DNA of 64,000 bases, taken from Sulfitobacter sp. W027. GTDB taxonomy: Bacteria > Pseudomonadota > Alphaproteobacteria > Rhodobacterales > Rhodobacteraceae. The first letter of the stretch is position 1. Each line of letters opens with the position of its first letter. The notes under the pieces were generated by a model. It was not told where the DNA came from, did no database searches, and saw only the letters and a list, made by a program, of their open reading frames with translations. The DNA lies in NCBI RefSeq assembly GCF_025143985.1, contig NZ_CP083567.1:242358-306357 (forward strand), given 5' to 3'. Below, in pieces: positions 43,256-52,132 of this stretch. Both the position numbers and the translations under genes were made by a program.

Positions 43256-44404
43256 ATGAACAACGACGCCCCGCTCAAAGGCCTCAAGGTCGTTGAACTC
43301 GCCCGCATCCTCGCCGGCCCATGGATCGGCCAAACGCTTGCCGATCTCGGTGCAGAGGTCATCAAGGTCGAAGCGCCCGAAGGCGACGACACCCGCCGTT
43401 GGGGGCCGCCCTTCATCGAACGCCTCCTGCCCGACGGTGGCACTGAAAAGGTCGCGGCATATTTCTACTCCGCCAACCGTGGCAAGCGGTCGATCACCTG
43501 TGATTTCTCCGATGTCCAAGATCTTGAACAACTAAAGGATCTCATCGCCTCCGCCGATGTCTTGATTGAGAACTTCAAGGTTGGCGGGCTCGCCAAATTC
43601 GGATTGGACTATGCCAGCTTGTCAGAGACAAACCCGGGCCTGGTCTATGCCTCTGTCACCGGCTTTGGCCAGGACGGCCCCCGTGCGAAACAGCCGGGTT
43701 ATGACTTTTTGATCCAAGGCATGTGCGGCATTATGGACCTGACGGGCGAGCCAGAGGGAGAGCCGCAGAAGGTCGGTGTGGCGTGGATCGACATTTTCAC
43801 CGGGCTTTACGGCGTCATTGGCATTCAGGCCGCTTTGGCCGAGCGCGCTCGCTCTGGCAAAGGCCAGCATGTCGATCTGTCTTTGCTTGATTGCGGTGTC
43901 GGGGTTCTTGCCAATCAGGCCACCAACTATCTGCTGGGCGGGGCGGCTCCGACAAGGCTCGGCAACGCGCATCCCAATATCGTGCCCTATCAGGTTTTCC
44001 CGGTGTCGGACGGGCATTTGATTGTCGCCTGTGGGAACGATCGACAATTCGGCGCCTTTTGTCAGGTGTTGTCGCGCAACGACCTGTCTGAGCATCCCGA
44101 CTACACCACCAACCCGCAGCGCGTGACGCATCGCGCCGCCCTTTGCGCGGCGCTGGCCGAGGAGACATCGCGCCGGACCAAGGCCGATCTTATCGCAGCG
44201 CTTGAGGTGGCCGGGGTGCCGGTTGGCCCGATCAACAATGTTGCCGAAGCCTTGGCCGAGCCACAGATCGAAGCGCGCGGGATGCAGATCGCCCCCGAGG
44301 GCATCGCGGGACTGCGCACGCCGATCCGCTTTTCCCGCAGTGACATGGCGCTGACCCATGCAGCCCCGCTATTGGGCAGCGGCAAAGCAGGCTTTACGTC
44401 CTGA
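43256..44404 (+). CDS. CaiB/BaiF family (class III) CoA-transferase
   Basis: 382-residue class III CoA-transferase. LKGLKVVELARILAGPWIGQ at the start, LADLGAEVIKVEAPEGDDTR, and the catalytic aspartate expected in EPQKVGVAWIDIFTGLYG region are family marks. Class III enzymes move CoA between carboxylic acids in the cytoplasm. Substrate is not evident; relatives next to GcvA-like LysR genes act on dicarboxylates such as glutarate. It is separated from the carnitine genes by 12 kb, so a carnitine role is less likely than the family name suggests. Confidence 0.83.
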   Translation: MNNDAPLKGLKVVELARILAGPWIGQTLADLGAEVIKVEAPEGDDTRRWGPPFIERLLPDGGTEKVAAYFYSANRGKRSITCDFSDVQDLEQLKDLIASADVLIENFKVGGLAKFGLDYASLSETNPGLVYASVTGFGQDGPRAKQPGYDFLIQGMCGIMDLTGEPEGEPQKVGVAWIDIFTGLYGVIGIQAALAERARSGKGQHVDLSLLDCGVGVLANQATNYLLGGAAPTRLGNAHPNIVPYQVFPVSDGHLIVACGNDRQFGAFCQVLSRNDLSEHPDYTTNPQRVTHRAALCAALAEETSRRTKADLIAALEVAGVPVGPINNVAEALAEPQIEARGMQIAPEGIAGLRTPIRFSRSDMALTHAAPLLGSGKAGFTS

Positions 44405-44418
44405 CACCATGGGCAGAG

Positions 44419-44449
44419 CTGAGGCGCGGAGGATCGCTCCGCGCCCCAG
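44419..44449. terminator. hairpin between convergent CoA-transferase and TRAP genes
   Basis: CTG-A-GGCGCGGA (44419-44430), loop GGATCGC, TCCGCGCC-C-CAG (44438-44449): an 11-bp GC-rich stem with one mismatch, directly between two convergent genes. No T-run, so a weak or bidirectional terminator. Confidence 0.55.
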
Positions 44450-44450
44450 C

Positions 44451-45773
44451 TTAGTTGAACAGAATGCCCGGCAGCCAAAGCGCGATCTGCGGAAAGGCAA
44501 CAACCAGCGCCAGCCCGAAAATCTGTAGCAACACGAAGGGGATCGCTGACCAATAGATGTCGACAATGGTGATCTCCTTGGGGGCCACGGAGCGCATATA
44601 GAACAGGTTGTAGCCAAAAGGCGGCGTCAGATAAGCCGATTGCATCGACAGGATGAACAGCACGGCGAACCATGTCGTGTCATAGCCCAATTCACGGACA
44701 ATCGGCACAAAGAGCGGCACGGTGATAAAGACGATGGCAAAGTCGTCCAGAAACATGCCGAGGATGAAATAGGTCGCCAGCATCGCGATGATCACCCAGA
44801 TCGGAGAAACGTCGAAATCCTCGATCAATTCGCCCACGATCATGCCCGCTCCAAGGCCAACATAGATCTTGGAGAAGAACACCGCCGCGATGGTGATCCA
44901 CATCAACATGCCCATCAGCTTTGTCGTGGTCAGCATGACGTAGCGCAACAGGTCCCAGTTCAGCCGACCGTGCAGCGCCGCGATGAGCAGCGCACCAAAG
45001 GCACCGATTGCAGACGCCTCTGACGGCGAGGTGACCCCGCCGATGATGCAGCCCAATACGGCCGTGATCAGCAGGCCGGGTGCAATAAGATGCCGCAGGG
45101 CCTTGAGCTTTTCGATCCCGCTATAGCGTTCGTCGACCGGCGTGGGGGGGCCGAGATCCGGGTTCAGACGGCAGCGGATCAGGATATAGACCATATAGAT
45201 CCCCGCCAGCATCAAACCCGGCATCAACCCGGCGGCAAAGAGCTTGCCCACTGAGTCGCGCGACAAAAAGGCGTAGATGATCATCAAAACCGATGGCGGG
45301 ATCAGAAAGCCAAGCGCGCCCCCGGCCATGATCGTGCCGGTGACCAGCCGCTTGTCATACCCCCGTTTGAGCATCGCAGGCAGCGCGATGATGCCAAGAG
45401 AGACAGTAGCCGCCCCAGAGACCCCCGCCATCGCCGCGATCAGCGCGCAGATAATCACAGTGCCGACGCCCAAGCCGCCTGAGACGCCGCCCATCAGCTT
45501 ATGGATCAGCCCGAACAAATCGTCGGTGATGCCCGAGCGTTGCAGGACCAGCCCCATAAAGATGAACAGCGGCAGCGCCACCAACAGGAAGTTGTCCATC
45601 GCGCTAAAGGTCGAACTGACCAGAAGGTCGAGCCCGCCGGGACCCCAAAGCACATAGGCGCTGCCCACGCCAGAGATCGTCAAGGCCCATGCCAAGGGGG
45701 CGCCCATCGCCATAAGCACCAGCATCGACGCGAACATAATCGCGGTGATTGCGAGCGGATCGAGATCAGCCAT
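44451..45773 (-). CDS. TRAP transporter large permease DctM (first TRAP system)
   Basis: 440 residues from ATG 45773 (a GTG directly before it is equally possible). About 12 membrane segments in the DctM/TRAP-T pattern; LVALPLFIFMGLVLQRSGI, AGVSGAATVSLGIIALP and ALGFLIPPSVLMIIYAF are typical. It carries out sodium-coupled uptake with DctQ and the periplasmic DctP encoded upstream in the same leftward operon (dctP-dctQ-dctM). A 40-bp gap separates it from dctQ. It resembles the branch that takes up larger organic acids; the substrate is unknown. Confidence 0.88.
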   Translation of the reverse strand: MADLDPLAITAIMFASMLVLMAMGAPLAWALTISGVGSAYVLWGPGGLDLLVSSTFSAMDNFLLVALPLFIFMGLVLQRSGITDDLFGLIHKLMGGVSGGLGVGTVIICALIAAMAGVSGAATVSLGIIALPAMLKRGYDKRLVTGTIMAGGALGFLIPPSVLMIIYAFLSRDSVGKLFAAGLMPGLMLAGIYMVYILIRCRLNPDLGPPTPVDERYSGIEKLKALRHLIAPGLLITAVLGCIIGGVTSPSEASAIGAFGALLIAALHGRLNWDLLRYVMLTTTKLMGMLMWITIAAVFFSKIYVGLGAGMIVGELIEDFDVSPIWVIIAMLATYFILGMFLDDFAIVFITVPLFVPIVRELGYDTTWFAVLFILSMQSAYLTPPFGYNLFYMRSVAPKEITIVDIYWSAIPFVLLQIFGLALVVAFPQIALWLPGILFN

Positions 45774-45813
45774 CACATGTCTTTCTCGCAGGCGGCACCT
45801 GCGCGTTTTGGGA

Positions 45814-46389
45814 TTATTTCTTCAGGGCATCCAGCAGAACGGGATCAACTTCGCTTTCCAACTCACCCTCTCGCGGGTCGTCATAAGCAACGCCAAAGAG
45901 CGTCAGCACAGCCCGCAGAAGTTCTGCAATATTTTGCAGGATCACCAGACCGACAGCGATTGGGATCACCGTTTTGATCGGGTAAAGTGGCGGCTGCCAA
46001 ATGCTTTTATTGGAATATTCGCGCACCGCCCAACTATCTGCGGCAAACTCGACCGACAGTTTCAGAAAGACCAAAAGCACCACGAGGCCGATTGAGAACA
46101 CAATGGTGTCGCAGAAGGCTTTGCCGCGTGGCCCCATGATGCCGTAGAGCACTTCGGAACGCACATGTCCGCGGTAGCGCAGCGTATAGGCGCCCGCCAA
46201 AAGGCAGAATGCGCCATAGATCATCGTGCTGGCCTCATGCGCCCAAATGGTCGGCGCATTTAAGAAATACCGCGCGACAATCTCCAGCATCAGCACCCCG
46301 ATTAGCGCCAGACTGAGCCAAGAAATAGCCCGCCCGACAAAGTCGGACAGGCCATCCTGAAGGACAAGATACCTTGTCACTGGCTTCAT
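45814..46389 (-). CDS. TRAP transporter small permease DctQ (first TRAP system)
   Basis: 191-residue protein with four predicted membrane segments, the DctQ pattern. EIVARYFLNAPTIWAHEAST is the common ExxxRYxxxxP...W-E motif of small TRAP subunits, followed by GAYTLRYRGHVRSEVLYG. Its start overlaps the dctP stop by 4 bp. It bridges DctP delivery and the DctM channel in the inner membrane. The C-terminal charged tail of about 30 residues is longer than in the second DctQ here. Confidence 0.85.
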   Translation of the reverse strand: MKPVTRYLVLQDGLSDFVGRAISWLSLALIGVLMLEIVARYFLNAPTIWAHEASTMIYGAFCLLAGAYTLRYRGHVRSEVLYGIMGPRGKAFCDTIVFSIGLVVLLVFLKLSVEFAADSWAVREYSNKSIWQPPLYPIKTVIPIAVGLVILQNIAELLRAVLTLFGVAYDDPREGELESEVDPVLLDALKK

Positions 46390-47405
46390 TTCAGGCGGCC
46401 CTGCGCCTTGGCATTGGCAACCAGCGCGTCGATGAACGCCTTGTTGCGCGCGGAGCGTTCAGCTTCTTCCTGCCAGACAGTCTGCGCGGCAACGGTCAGC
46501 TCTTTGGAGTCTGCTTCGGGCAGGGTGGCGTATTCGAAAGTGCCTTCGGCGACGTTCTCATTGCCCTCGGCCAGCCAGTTGTGGATGTCCTCGGCGAACT
46601 GCGCGATGGCTTCTTCAAGGATCGCCTTATGCTCATCCGACAGCGCTTCCCATTTTGCGGGGTTGGCGAGGAATGTCTCGGTCCAGCCGGGCATGAGCAT
46701 ATTCAGATAGGTGTAATGCTTGGCGGTCTCGTGCAGTTTCAGCTGCTCATATTCAACTGGGCCACCATAGATCGCACCGTCGATCACGCCGGTGGACATG
46801 CTGATGTAAAGCTCCTGCGCGGGCAGGTAGACCGTTGGAATACCAAAGTAATCCAGAACCTTCGCCACGTTCGACGTCGCGCGGATTTTGCGGGTCTTGA
46901 GGTCTTCGAGAGAGGTAACAGGCTCTTTGGTCAGCAGGTCATAGTTATGGCCATAGCCCTTGCCCAGAAAGACCGTCCCGGCCTCTTCATAGGCTTCGGT
47001 CAGCAGCGTGTTGACCTCTTCGCTTTCAAAGATCGATTTCGCTTCTTCAACGCTGGTCCACGCGCCCGGCAGGCCCGCTTCGATATTGCCGATGTCGACC
47101 TGACCGGACCAATAGCCGCCATGTCCATGTACGATGTCGAGCGTGCCTTTGGAGACCGCATCCGCAAACTGGTCGGAGGCGACAAGCTCACCGCCGCGGA
47201 AGTACTGGATGCGCAGCGACCCGTCGGAGGCCTCTTTCACCGCGTCTTTGAACTTGTCCGCGATCGGGTCAATCTCTGTTCCGTAAAATGTGTGGAAACG
47301 CAGTCGAACGGTTTCTGCCGTGGCAGCACTGGCCAAAGCGGCGAGAGAGACGGCACCTGCGATCACACCGGCTGTGGTGGAACGGGCAAATTTACTGAAT
47401 TTCAT
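46386..47405 (-). CDS. TRAP transporter substrate-binding protein DctP (first TRAP system)
   Basis: 339 residues from ATG 47405, which has a near-perfect CAGGAGG site; a longer frame to 47489 is rejected. Signal peptide about residues 1-30 (ends LASAATA, cleaved before ETVRLRF). FYGTEIDPIADKFKDAV, KIRATSNVAKVLDYFG and STGVIDGAIYGGPVEYEQLK follow the DctP pattern, with the arginine in the RKIRATS segment expected to bind the substrate carboxylate. First gene of the operon. A GC hairpin lies in its leader (47418-47434). The ligand cannot be named from sequence. Confidence 0.88.
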   Translation of the reverse strand: MKFSKFARSTTAGVIAGAVSLAALASAATAETVRLRFHTFYGTEIDPIADKFKDAVKEASDGSLRIQYFRGGELVASDQFADAVSKGTLDIVHGHGGYWSGQVDIGNIEAGLPGAWTSVEEAKSIFESEEVNTLLTEAYEEAGTVFLGKGYGHNYDLLTKEPVTSLEDLKTRKIRATSNVAKVLDYFGIPTVYLPAQELYISMSTGVIDGAIYGGPVEYEQLKLHETAKHYTYLNMLMPGWTETFLANPAKWEALSDEHKAILEEAIAQFAEDIHNWLAEGNENVAEGTFEYATLPEADSKELTVAAQTVWQEEAERSARNKAFIDALVANAKAQGRLK

Positions 47406-47916
47406 ATTATCCTCCTGAGGGGGGGCGACCCCCTGTTTATCGCGCCCCATGCCGTGCCTGCCAAAGCAGCCTCCCCCATATCGGCGCAATATGCCCTTAC
47501 ATGTTGACCGCTCAAAAAAGAAGTAGGAAATTTGCCTATTTGCTCATTATTTGCGTTTTTATAGGGCGATTTGGCGGAATACATCATATCTGGCTCTACT
47601 ATAGCCTGCTTTTCGCCTCAGAGTTGCGCATAAAATATCGAGCGCCGCGCCTTACTTTGCGTACTGCGCTCGGGATTAACATATGCAAACGAGCAAGATG
47701 CATGACCTAATCCGCTTATGCGAAACCAACGAGGAGCAAGCGCGCCGCCTCGGATTCTCACTCAATCCGTGCCTCAATTGACCTGTTAATTCCCGTAGGA
47801 GGTGCCCCCCTGGCTTTCACCTTGGGGAGGTTTTTCGATGCACATCATGGGAAAGGTCCCAAAATGCGAACATCGCTGAGCTAAGAGCTACTTTAAACCG
47901 GGTCGCGCGCCTTAGC
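47406..47916. other. 511-bp region upstream of the first TRAP operon
   Basis: Mostly AT-richer DNA without a convincing gene. Next to the dctP ribosome site is a hairpin AGGGGG (47418-47423) / CCCCCT (47429-47434). A short plus-strand frame runs from ATG 47683 to 47781 (32 residues, MQTSKMHDLIRLCETNEEQA at its start) with only weak ribosome sites, followed by a terminator-like hairpin. The promoter of the TRAP operon must also be here. Confidence 0.5.
47805..47835 (+). terminator. possible rho-independent terminator
   Basis: CCCCCCT (47805-47811) pairs with GGGGAGG (47824-47830) with one mismatch, then TTTTT (47831-47835). An alternative stem AGGTG/CACCT (47800-47804 / 47818-47822) overlaps it. 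It would end a plus-strand transcript from the preceding short frame. Confidence 0.35.
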
Positions 47917-48261
47917 TCACCCAGCAGAAGCAGCCGTAATAATTATCTCGACCTTTAGCGCTTCTCGTGCAAGCCGCGTCTCTCCGCATGCACGCGCTGG
48001 CGCGGCGCCTGCCGGGACCCATGCGTCCCAAACCGCATTCATTTCGCCAAAATCAGCCATGTCGGCGAGCCAAATGATTGCCTGTAAAATGCAATCTGGA
48101 GAGGAGCCTGCCTTTTCCAGCAAGGTCTCGATGCGCGACAGGCAATCCGTGGTTTGCTCTGTGACGGTCGCCCCGTCACCAACCTGTCCGCACAGATAGA
48201 CGACGCCGTTATGCTTGACGATCTTGCTCATCCGCTGACCTGTGTCGATACGTTCTATCAT
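47917..48261 (-). CDS. Rid-family imine deaminase
   Basis: 114-residue RidA/YjgF/UK114-family protein. The conserved arginine that binds the imine carboxylate is R90 in [11 protein letters not shown], and the sequence has the family's trimer-interface features ([11 protein letters not shown]). Rid proteins hydrolyse reactive enamine/imine products to keto acids. Here it is the last gene, overlapping by 4 bp an FAD/[2Fe-2S] dehydrogenase that would form such an imine. [11 protein letters not shown] is shared with the Rid protein at 62752-63108. Confidence 0.88.
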   Translation of the reverse strand: MIERIDTGQRMSKIVKHNGVVYLCGQVGDGATVTEQTTDCLSRIETLLEKAGSSPDCILQAIIWLADMADFGEMNAVWDAWVPAGAAPARACGETRLAREALKVEIIITAASAG

Positions 48262-49655
48262 TTGCTGTCTGCCTTTGTTTCTTGTGGTGTCATCGCCGCG
48301 ATCTCTCCGAGTGTGACGGGTTTGATCGGAGGGCGAATGCGGTAATGGCCGGTTTCATCGGGCGACACTCCGTTGGCGTCAGCCAACAGGCGGGTGACCG
48401 TCAGCCCGCAGTATCGCCCCTGACACGGCCCCATCCCGGCGCGGCCAAAGGCTTTGGTCTGGTTGGGCCCCGTGCAGCCCAACCCAGCCATACGCCTGAT
48501 GTCGCCCGCCGTGACCTCTTCGCATCGGCAGACGATGGTGGCGTCTTGCGGGGCGAGTGCCGCCGCGTAGGGAGGATAGGCGCTGTCGATGAAAGGCCGC
48601 GCGGCGCGTTCGTTGATCAAGCGCGCGCGCAACGGACGCGCGGCTGCGTCCCGGTCTGCGCTTGTAAGCTGGCCAAGATCACAGGCGATGTCTAAGGCTG
48701 CGATTTCCCCGGCCAAAGCGGCGGCTTTTGCTCCACCGATCCCGGCCCCGTCCCCTGCGATGAACACATCGGTTTTCGGCGTGCGCCCCCATTCGTCGCA
48801 TTGTGGTACAAAACAGGCTTGTTCCTCATCCCACTGATGCGGAATATCGATGGATCGCGCGGTCTGTGTGTTTGGGACGACACCGTGATGGAGCAAGACC
48901 GTTTCGCAGGCAATGCGGCGGCTTTTGCCTTTGCTGGTGAAAGCCACCGCCTGAGCGGCCTCTTTGCCCTCGATGGCAAGACTGCTCGCAGCCACATAGC
49001 GCGGCACACGGGCGCGGCGTAGGTGCCAGAGCATCGCCGCCCCCTTCAGCAGATAGCGCCACCCCCGCAGTGCCCCGCCAAGATGCCGAAGCGACCCGAT
49101 GAAATCATGGCGTGTTTGGGTCTCGACCAGCGCGAGGGGCGGAACGCCTGCCCGCACCATTTGCGACCCGATTAAATACAATAGCGGCCCAGACCCCACC
49201 AGAACTGCGCCTTTGCAGGCGATGCCGGATTGCTTGAGAAGTATCTGCGCGGCCCCCGCTGTCATCACACCGGGTAGCGTCCATCCCGGTATGGGCATGG
49301 GCCGCTCAAGCGCCCCTGTGGCCAGAAGCAGGCGTTTCGCGCAGACGGTGCCGCCCTGCCCCGCGTGGGTATAGGACACACGCGGCCCGTCTTCGATTTG
49401 CCAGACCACGGCACCTTTTAGATGGGTGATATTCTTATGGTCCAACCGCTGCGTCAGTTTCTGGCCTTCGGTGAAATCCTTACCCAGAATATCGCCGCGC
49501 AGGGCGCTGGCGCGGTCTACGTCGCGGTAGATCTGCCCCCCCGCGACGGGCTGTTCGTCCAAAATCACGACGGACAGACCACACTCGGCGGCGCGTCCTG
49601 CGGCAGACATTCCGGCGGGGCCCGCGCCGATGATGATCAGATCAACCTCACGCAT
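48258..49655 (-). CDS. amino/imino-acid dehydrogenase alpha subunit (OoxA/HcnB type)
   Basis: 465-residue FAD-dependent NAD(P)-disulfide-reductase-like protein. The FAD motif [19 protein letters not shown] is at the N terminus, [18 protein letters not shown] in the middle and [16 protein letters not shown] near residue 320. A C-terminal BFD-like [2Fe-2S] domain has CRCEEVT and GPCQGRYC. Such subunits occur in opine oxidases, D-hydroxyproline dehydrogenase and HcnABC. With the small Fe-S protein and the DadA-like protein it forms a heteromeric dehydrogenase feeding electrons to the respiratory chain. Confidence 0.85.
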   Translation of the reverse strand: MREVDLIIIGAGPAGMSAAGRAAECGLSVVILDEQPVAGGQIYRDVDRASALRGDILGKDFTEGQKLTQRLDHKNITHLKGAVVWQIEDGPRVSYTHAGQGGTVCAKRLLLATGALERPMPIPGWTLPGVMTAGAAQILLKQSGIACKGAVLVGSGPLLYLIGSQMVRAGVPPLALVETQTRHDFIGSLRHLGGALRGWRYLLKGAAMLWHLRRARVPRYVAASSLAIEGKEAAQAVAFTSKGKSRRIACETVLLHHGVVPNTQTARSIDIPHQWDEEQACFVPQCDEWGRTPKTDVFIAGDGAGIGGAKAAALAGEIAALDIACDLGQLTSADRDAAARPLRARLINERAARPFIDSAYPPYAAALAPQDATIVCRCEEVTAGDIRRMAGLGCTGPNQTKAFGRAGMGPCQGRYCGLTVTRLLADANGVSPDETGHYRIRPPIKPVTLGEIAAMTPQETKADSK

Positions 49656-49962
49656 CGCCGTCTCCTTTACCCGCGGCGGGCATGTCGATTGCCATATCCT
49701 CGGTCACCGTTAGCATACAGGCCTGCCGCGTCACGCCGTCGATCTCGACCAGACAGTCGAAACAGGCGCCCATCATGCAAAACGGCCCACGCGGCGCGCC
49801 CGACACAGGGGTCAGGCGAAAGGGCATGATCCCCGCCAAAAGGAGCGCGGCGGCAAGGTTTTCGCCTAAGGGCAAACGTACGGCGCGTGTGCCAAAGCGC
49901 ACATCAGCAAGCGCACTTTCGGGGGCGGGCGTGAGTTCGCGGAAACTAGAAGCGGGCTTCAC
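49648..49962 (-). CDS. [2Fe-2S] subunit of the dehydrogenase (OoxX/HcnA type)
   Basis: 104 residues from GTG 49962, supported by GGAG seven bases upstream; a longer frame inside the previous gene is rejected. Cys62, 67, 70 and 82 (GPFCMMGACFDCLVEIDG and RQACM) form a plant-type [2Fe-2S] centre. The sequence from about 20 to 60 (VRFGTRAVRLPLGENLAAAL) is the HcnA-like part. It overlaps the DadA-like gene by 17 bp and the alpha subunit gene by 8 bp. Transfers electrons between the two flavin subunits. Confidence 0.85.
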   Translation of the reverse strand: MKPASSFRELTPAPESALADVRFGTRAVRLPLGENLAAALLLAGIMPFRLTPVSGAPRGPFCMMGACFDCLVEIDGVTRQACMLTVTEDMAIDMPAAGKGDGDA

Positions 49963-51037
49963 TGAATATCTCCAAATCCGGGGCGTCGCCTGCCGCTTCG
50001 AGCCACGCGGGCAGGAGCCGGGCATGGGCGGCTGCAAGGGTGATCCCGCTGTGGCAGGTCACAAGATAGGCACCGGGCATTTCGGTACTTTGTTGATAGA
50101 TCGGCAGCCCGTCTGGGGACAGAATGCGCAGCGCACCCCAACTGCGCACAAGCTGTGCCTTGGCGAGCACCGGAAAGGCGGCGATTGCCTCGGCGGAAAG
50201 ACCGGACAACCCCGGCTGGGTGACGTGATCGTCCAGACCGACCTCTTCGTTGGTGGCCCCGATCTGGATGCCGCCCTCGTCCACCTGACGTGCGATGAGC
50301 GAAGGGCGGTTGATGAGTTTCGGCAGTTTTTCAGTGATCAGCACCTGCCCGCGCTGTGGCCTGATGGGCGCTTTGAAACCCAGCTTCGGCCCCAGCGTCA
50401 TCGCGCCGAGTCCGGCAGACAGTACGGTCTTCTGCGCCCGCACCTCTGTCCCGTCTGAACAGGTGATGCGGAACAGATCCGTCTTGGTGGCATCCGTGAC
50501 CCGCTTCCCATTGAGGACAACCCCGCCAAGGCGGCGCACATCATCTGCCAGTGCGCGCAGCAGCTTGAGCGGATTTGCGTGGCCGTCCTGATGGTGCAGG
50601 ACCGCGCCCACGACTTTCGGGCCAATCGCCGGTTCTTCGCGGCGCAGCGCGTTGTGGCCCAAGACCTCATAGGGGTAATCGCCGCCCAGTTCGGCCCTTA
50701 ACCCTTCGTATTTTGCAACCGTTGCCTCAAGGCTCTCTTCCGAGAAATGCAGATCATAGCCGCCGCGTTGTTCCAAGCCGAGGTCAAAGCCCGTGGCGTC
50801 GGACAGTTCTGCCGCAAAACCCGACCATGCAGCCGCCGATCTTTGGGACCATCTGGCATAGCCCGGCGCGTTCAGGCCCTTGCCCTGCACCCAGACAAGA
50901 CCAAAGTTGCCGCGGCTGGCGCGGAACGATCCGTCGTCGCCGTCCAGAACGGTCACCCGCAGGCCGCGCTTGAGCAGACCCCAAGCCGTAGAAAGGCCGA
51001 CGATCCCGCCGCCGATGATGGCATAGTCCGATGTCAT
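49946..51037 (-). CDS. FAD-dependent amino acid dehydrogenase beta subunit (DadA/OoxB type)
   Basis: 363 residues from ATG 51037 (TSDYAIIGGGIVGLSTAW), with GAGAGA upstream; ATG 51055 is a possible alternative. DAO-family fold: FAD motif GGGIVGLSTAWGLLKRG, central VLNGKRVTD, and C-terminal HSGITLAAAHARLLPAW with the flavin-contact loop. In OoxB/HcnC-type complexes this subunit holds the substrate site and oxidises an amine to an imine. The substrate is expected to be a D-amino acid, N-alkyl amino acid or imino acid brought in by the linked TRAP system. Confidence 0.85.
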   Translation of the reverse strand: MTSDYAIIGGGIVGLSTAWGLLKRGLRVTVLDGDDGSFRASRGNFGLVWVQGKGLNAPGYARWSQRSAAAWSGFAAELSDATGFDLGLEQRGGYDLHFSEESLEATVAKYEGLRAELGGDYPYEVLGHNALRREEPAIGPKVVGAVLHHQDGHANPLKLLRALADDVRRLGGVVLNGKRVTDATKTDLFRITCSDGTEVRAQKTVLSAGLGAMTLGPKLGFKAPIRPQRGQVLITEKLPKLINRPSLIARQVDEGGIQIGATNEEVGLDDHVTQPGLSGLSAEAIAAFPVLAKAQLVRSWGALRILSPDGLPIYQQSTEMPGAYLVTCHSGITLAAAHARLLPAWLEAAGDAPDLEIFSEARF

Positions 51038-51092
51038 GAAATATCTCTCAGGCATGTCGGGGCAGCACATCGCGCTGCCCCGACAGGTGAAG

Positions 51093-52088
51093 TTACTCAG
51101 CCGCCGCGGCCACTTTATCAAGGATCGCTTGGCCCCATTCGGCGCCGACATCCTCCAGAACTTGTGGCCAGACTTCGGCGCGCACCTTGGCCGACATCGC
51201 GGCAAGATCGTCTTCGGTCAGCTTGGCGACTGTTGCCCCCAAGTCGTCGACAAGGCGCTGTTCATTGCGCGCCTGGTCCGCCTCGGCCACGGTCCAGCGG
51301 GTCGCCTCAAAGGCCGCCGCCTGCTCTTTCAGCGCGGCCTGATCTGCGTCGGAAAGCGCTGCGAGGCTTTCGTTTGAGATGATCATGTACCAGACTTCAA
51401 AGTGGGTATTGGCCGGGATGTAGGTTTTGGTCACGTCGCGGAAGGAGGCGTAATACCCTTCGGCACCCGAGCCGATGACCCCATCGACAACGCCAGTCTG
51501 CACAGCGGTGAAGGCTTCCGAGAACGGGATTGGCGACGGGATGTAGCCCAAGGCTTCACCTTCCAACTGGAAGGATTTTACGCCGGGAACGCGCACCTTG
51601 ATGCCGTTAGGCTCGGTGCTGGCAGGGTTTGCGTTTTCGACGTTCAGCGCGATGCCGCCAAAGTAGACCGGATATGCCGCCAATACGGTGATATCCTGCT
51701 CGGCATAGAGCCCGTTCATCACCTCGCGCACTGCGCCGCCCGGCCCGTAGATTTTCTGCGCCTGGGCCCATGTCTCGGCCAAGTAGGGGAAGGATGAAAT
51801 CTGCATGCGCCGATCTGCGGCAGCAGCAGCGGGCTGTGTCGCCATGTCGAGCGCGCCAACGCTGATGCGTTCCTGCACGGCCGTGTAGTCGCCAAGTGCT
51901 GAGGCCGGGAAGAGCTGGATCTCAACCGAGCCACTCGTCGCTTCGGCCACAGAGGTGGCGAAGCTGCGCAACTCGACATCAATGGTGGCGTCCTGTGGAC
52001 GCACATGGCTCATCTTGAGGGTTTCAGCAATGGCCGGTGAGACCGCCATCAGGGTCGCCAGAGCTGTCGCGAGAAGTTTCGTTTTCAT
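51093..52088 (-). CDS. TRAP transporter substrate-binding protein DctP (second TRAP system)
   Basis: 331 residues with a signal peptide of about 21 residues (ends SPAIA, cleaved before ETLKMSH). The DctP fold is shown by ASALGDYTAVQERISVG, PNGIKVRVPGVKSFQLEGEA with the carboxylate-binding arginine, and AVQTGVVDGVIGSGAEGYYA. Third gene of the leftward operon dctQ-dctM-dctP, followed after 55 bp by the dehydrogenase genes. The ligand is probably the substrate of that dehydrogenase. Confidence 0.88.
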   Translation of the reverse strand: MKTKLLATALATLMAVSPAIAETLKMSHVRPQDATIDVELRSFATSVAEATSGSVEIQLFPASALGDYTAVQERISVGALDMATQPAAAAADRRMQISSFPYLAETWAQAQKIYGPGGAVREVMNGLYAEQDITVLAAYPVYFGGIALNVENANPASTEPNGIKVRVPGVKSFQLEGEALGYIPSPIPFSEAFTAVQTGVVDGVIGSGAEGYYASFRDVTKTYIPANTHFEVWYMIISNESLAALSDADQAALKEQAAAFEATRWTVAEADQARNEQRLVDDLGATVAKLTEDDLAAMSAKVRAEVWPQVLEDVGAEWGQAILDKVAAAAE

Positions 52089-52132
52089 GGGTTTTCCTCC
52101 TTGTTGAATGGTCGTTGGCTGAATGCCGGCGC

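Noticed and set aside
46374..47507. A 377-residue frame antisense to the first dctP
   Set aside because: Same reason: the minus strand encodes a clear binding protein with signal peptide and a perfect ribosome site.
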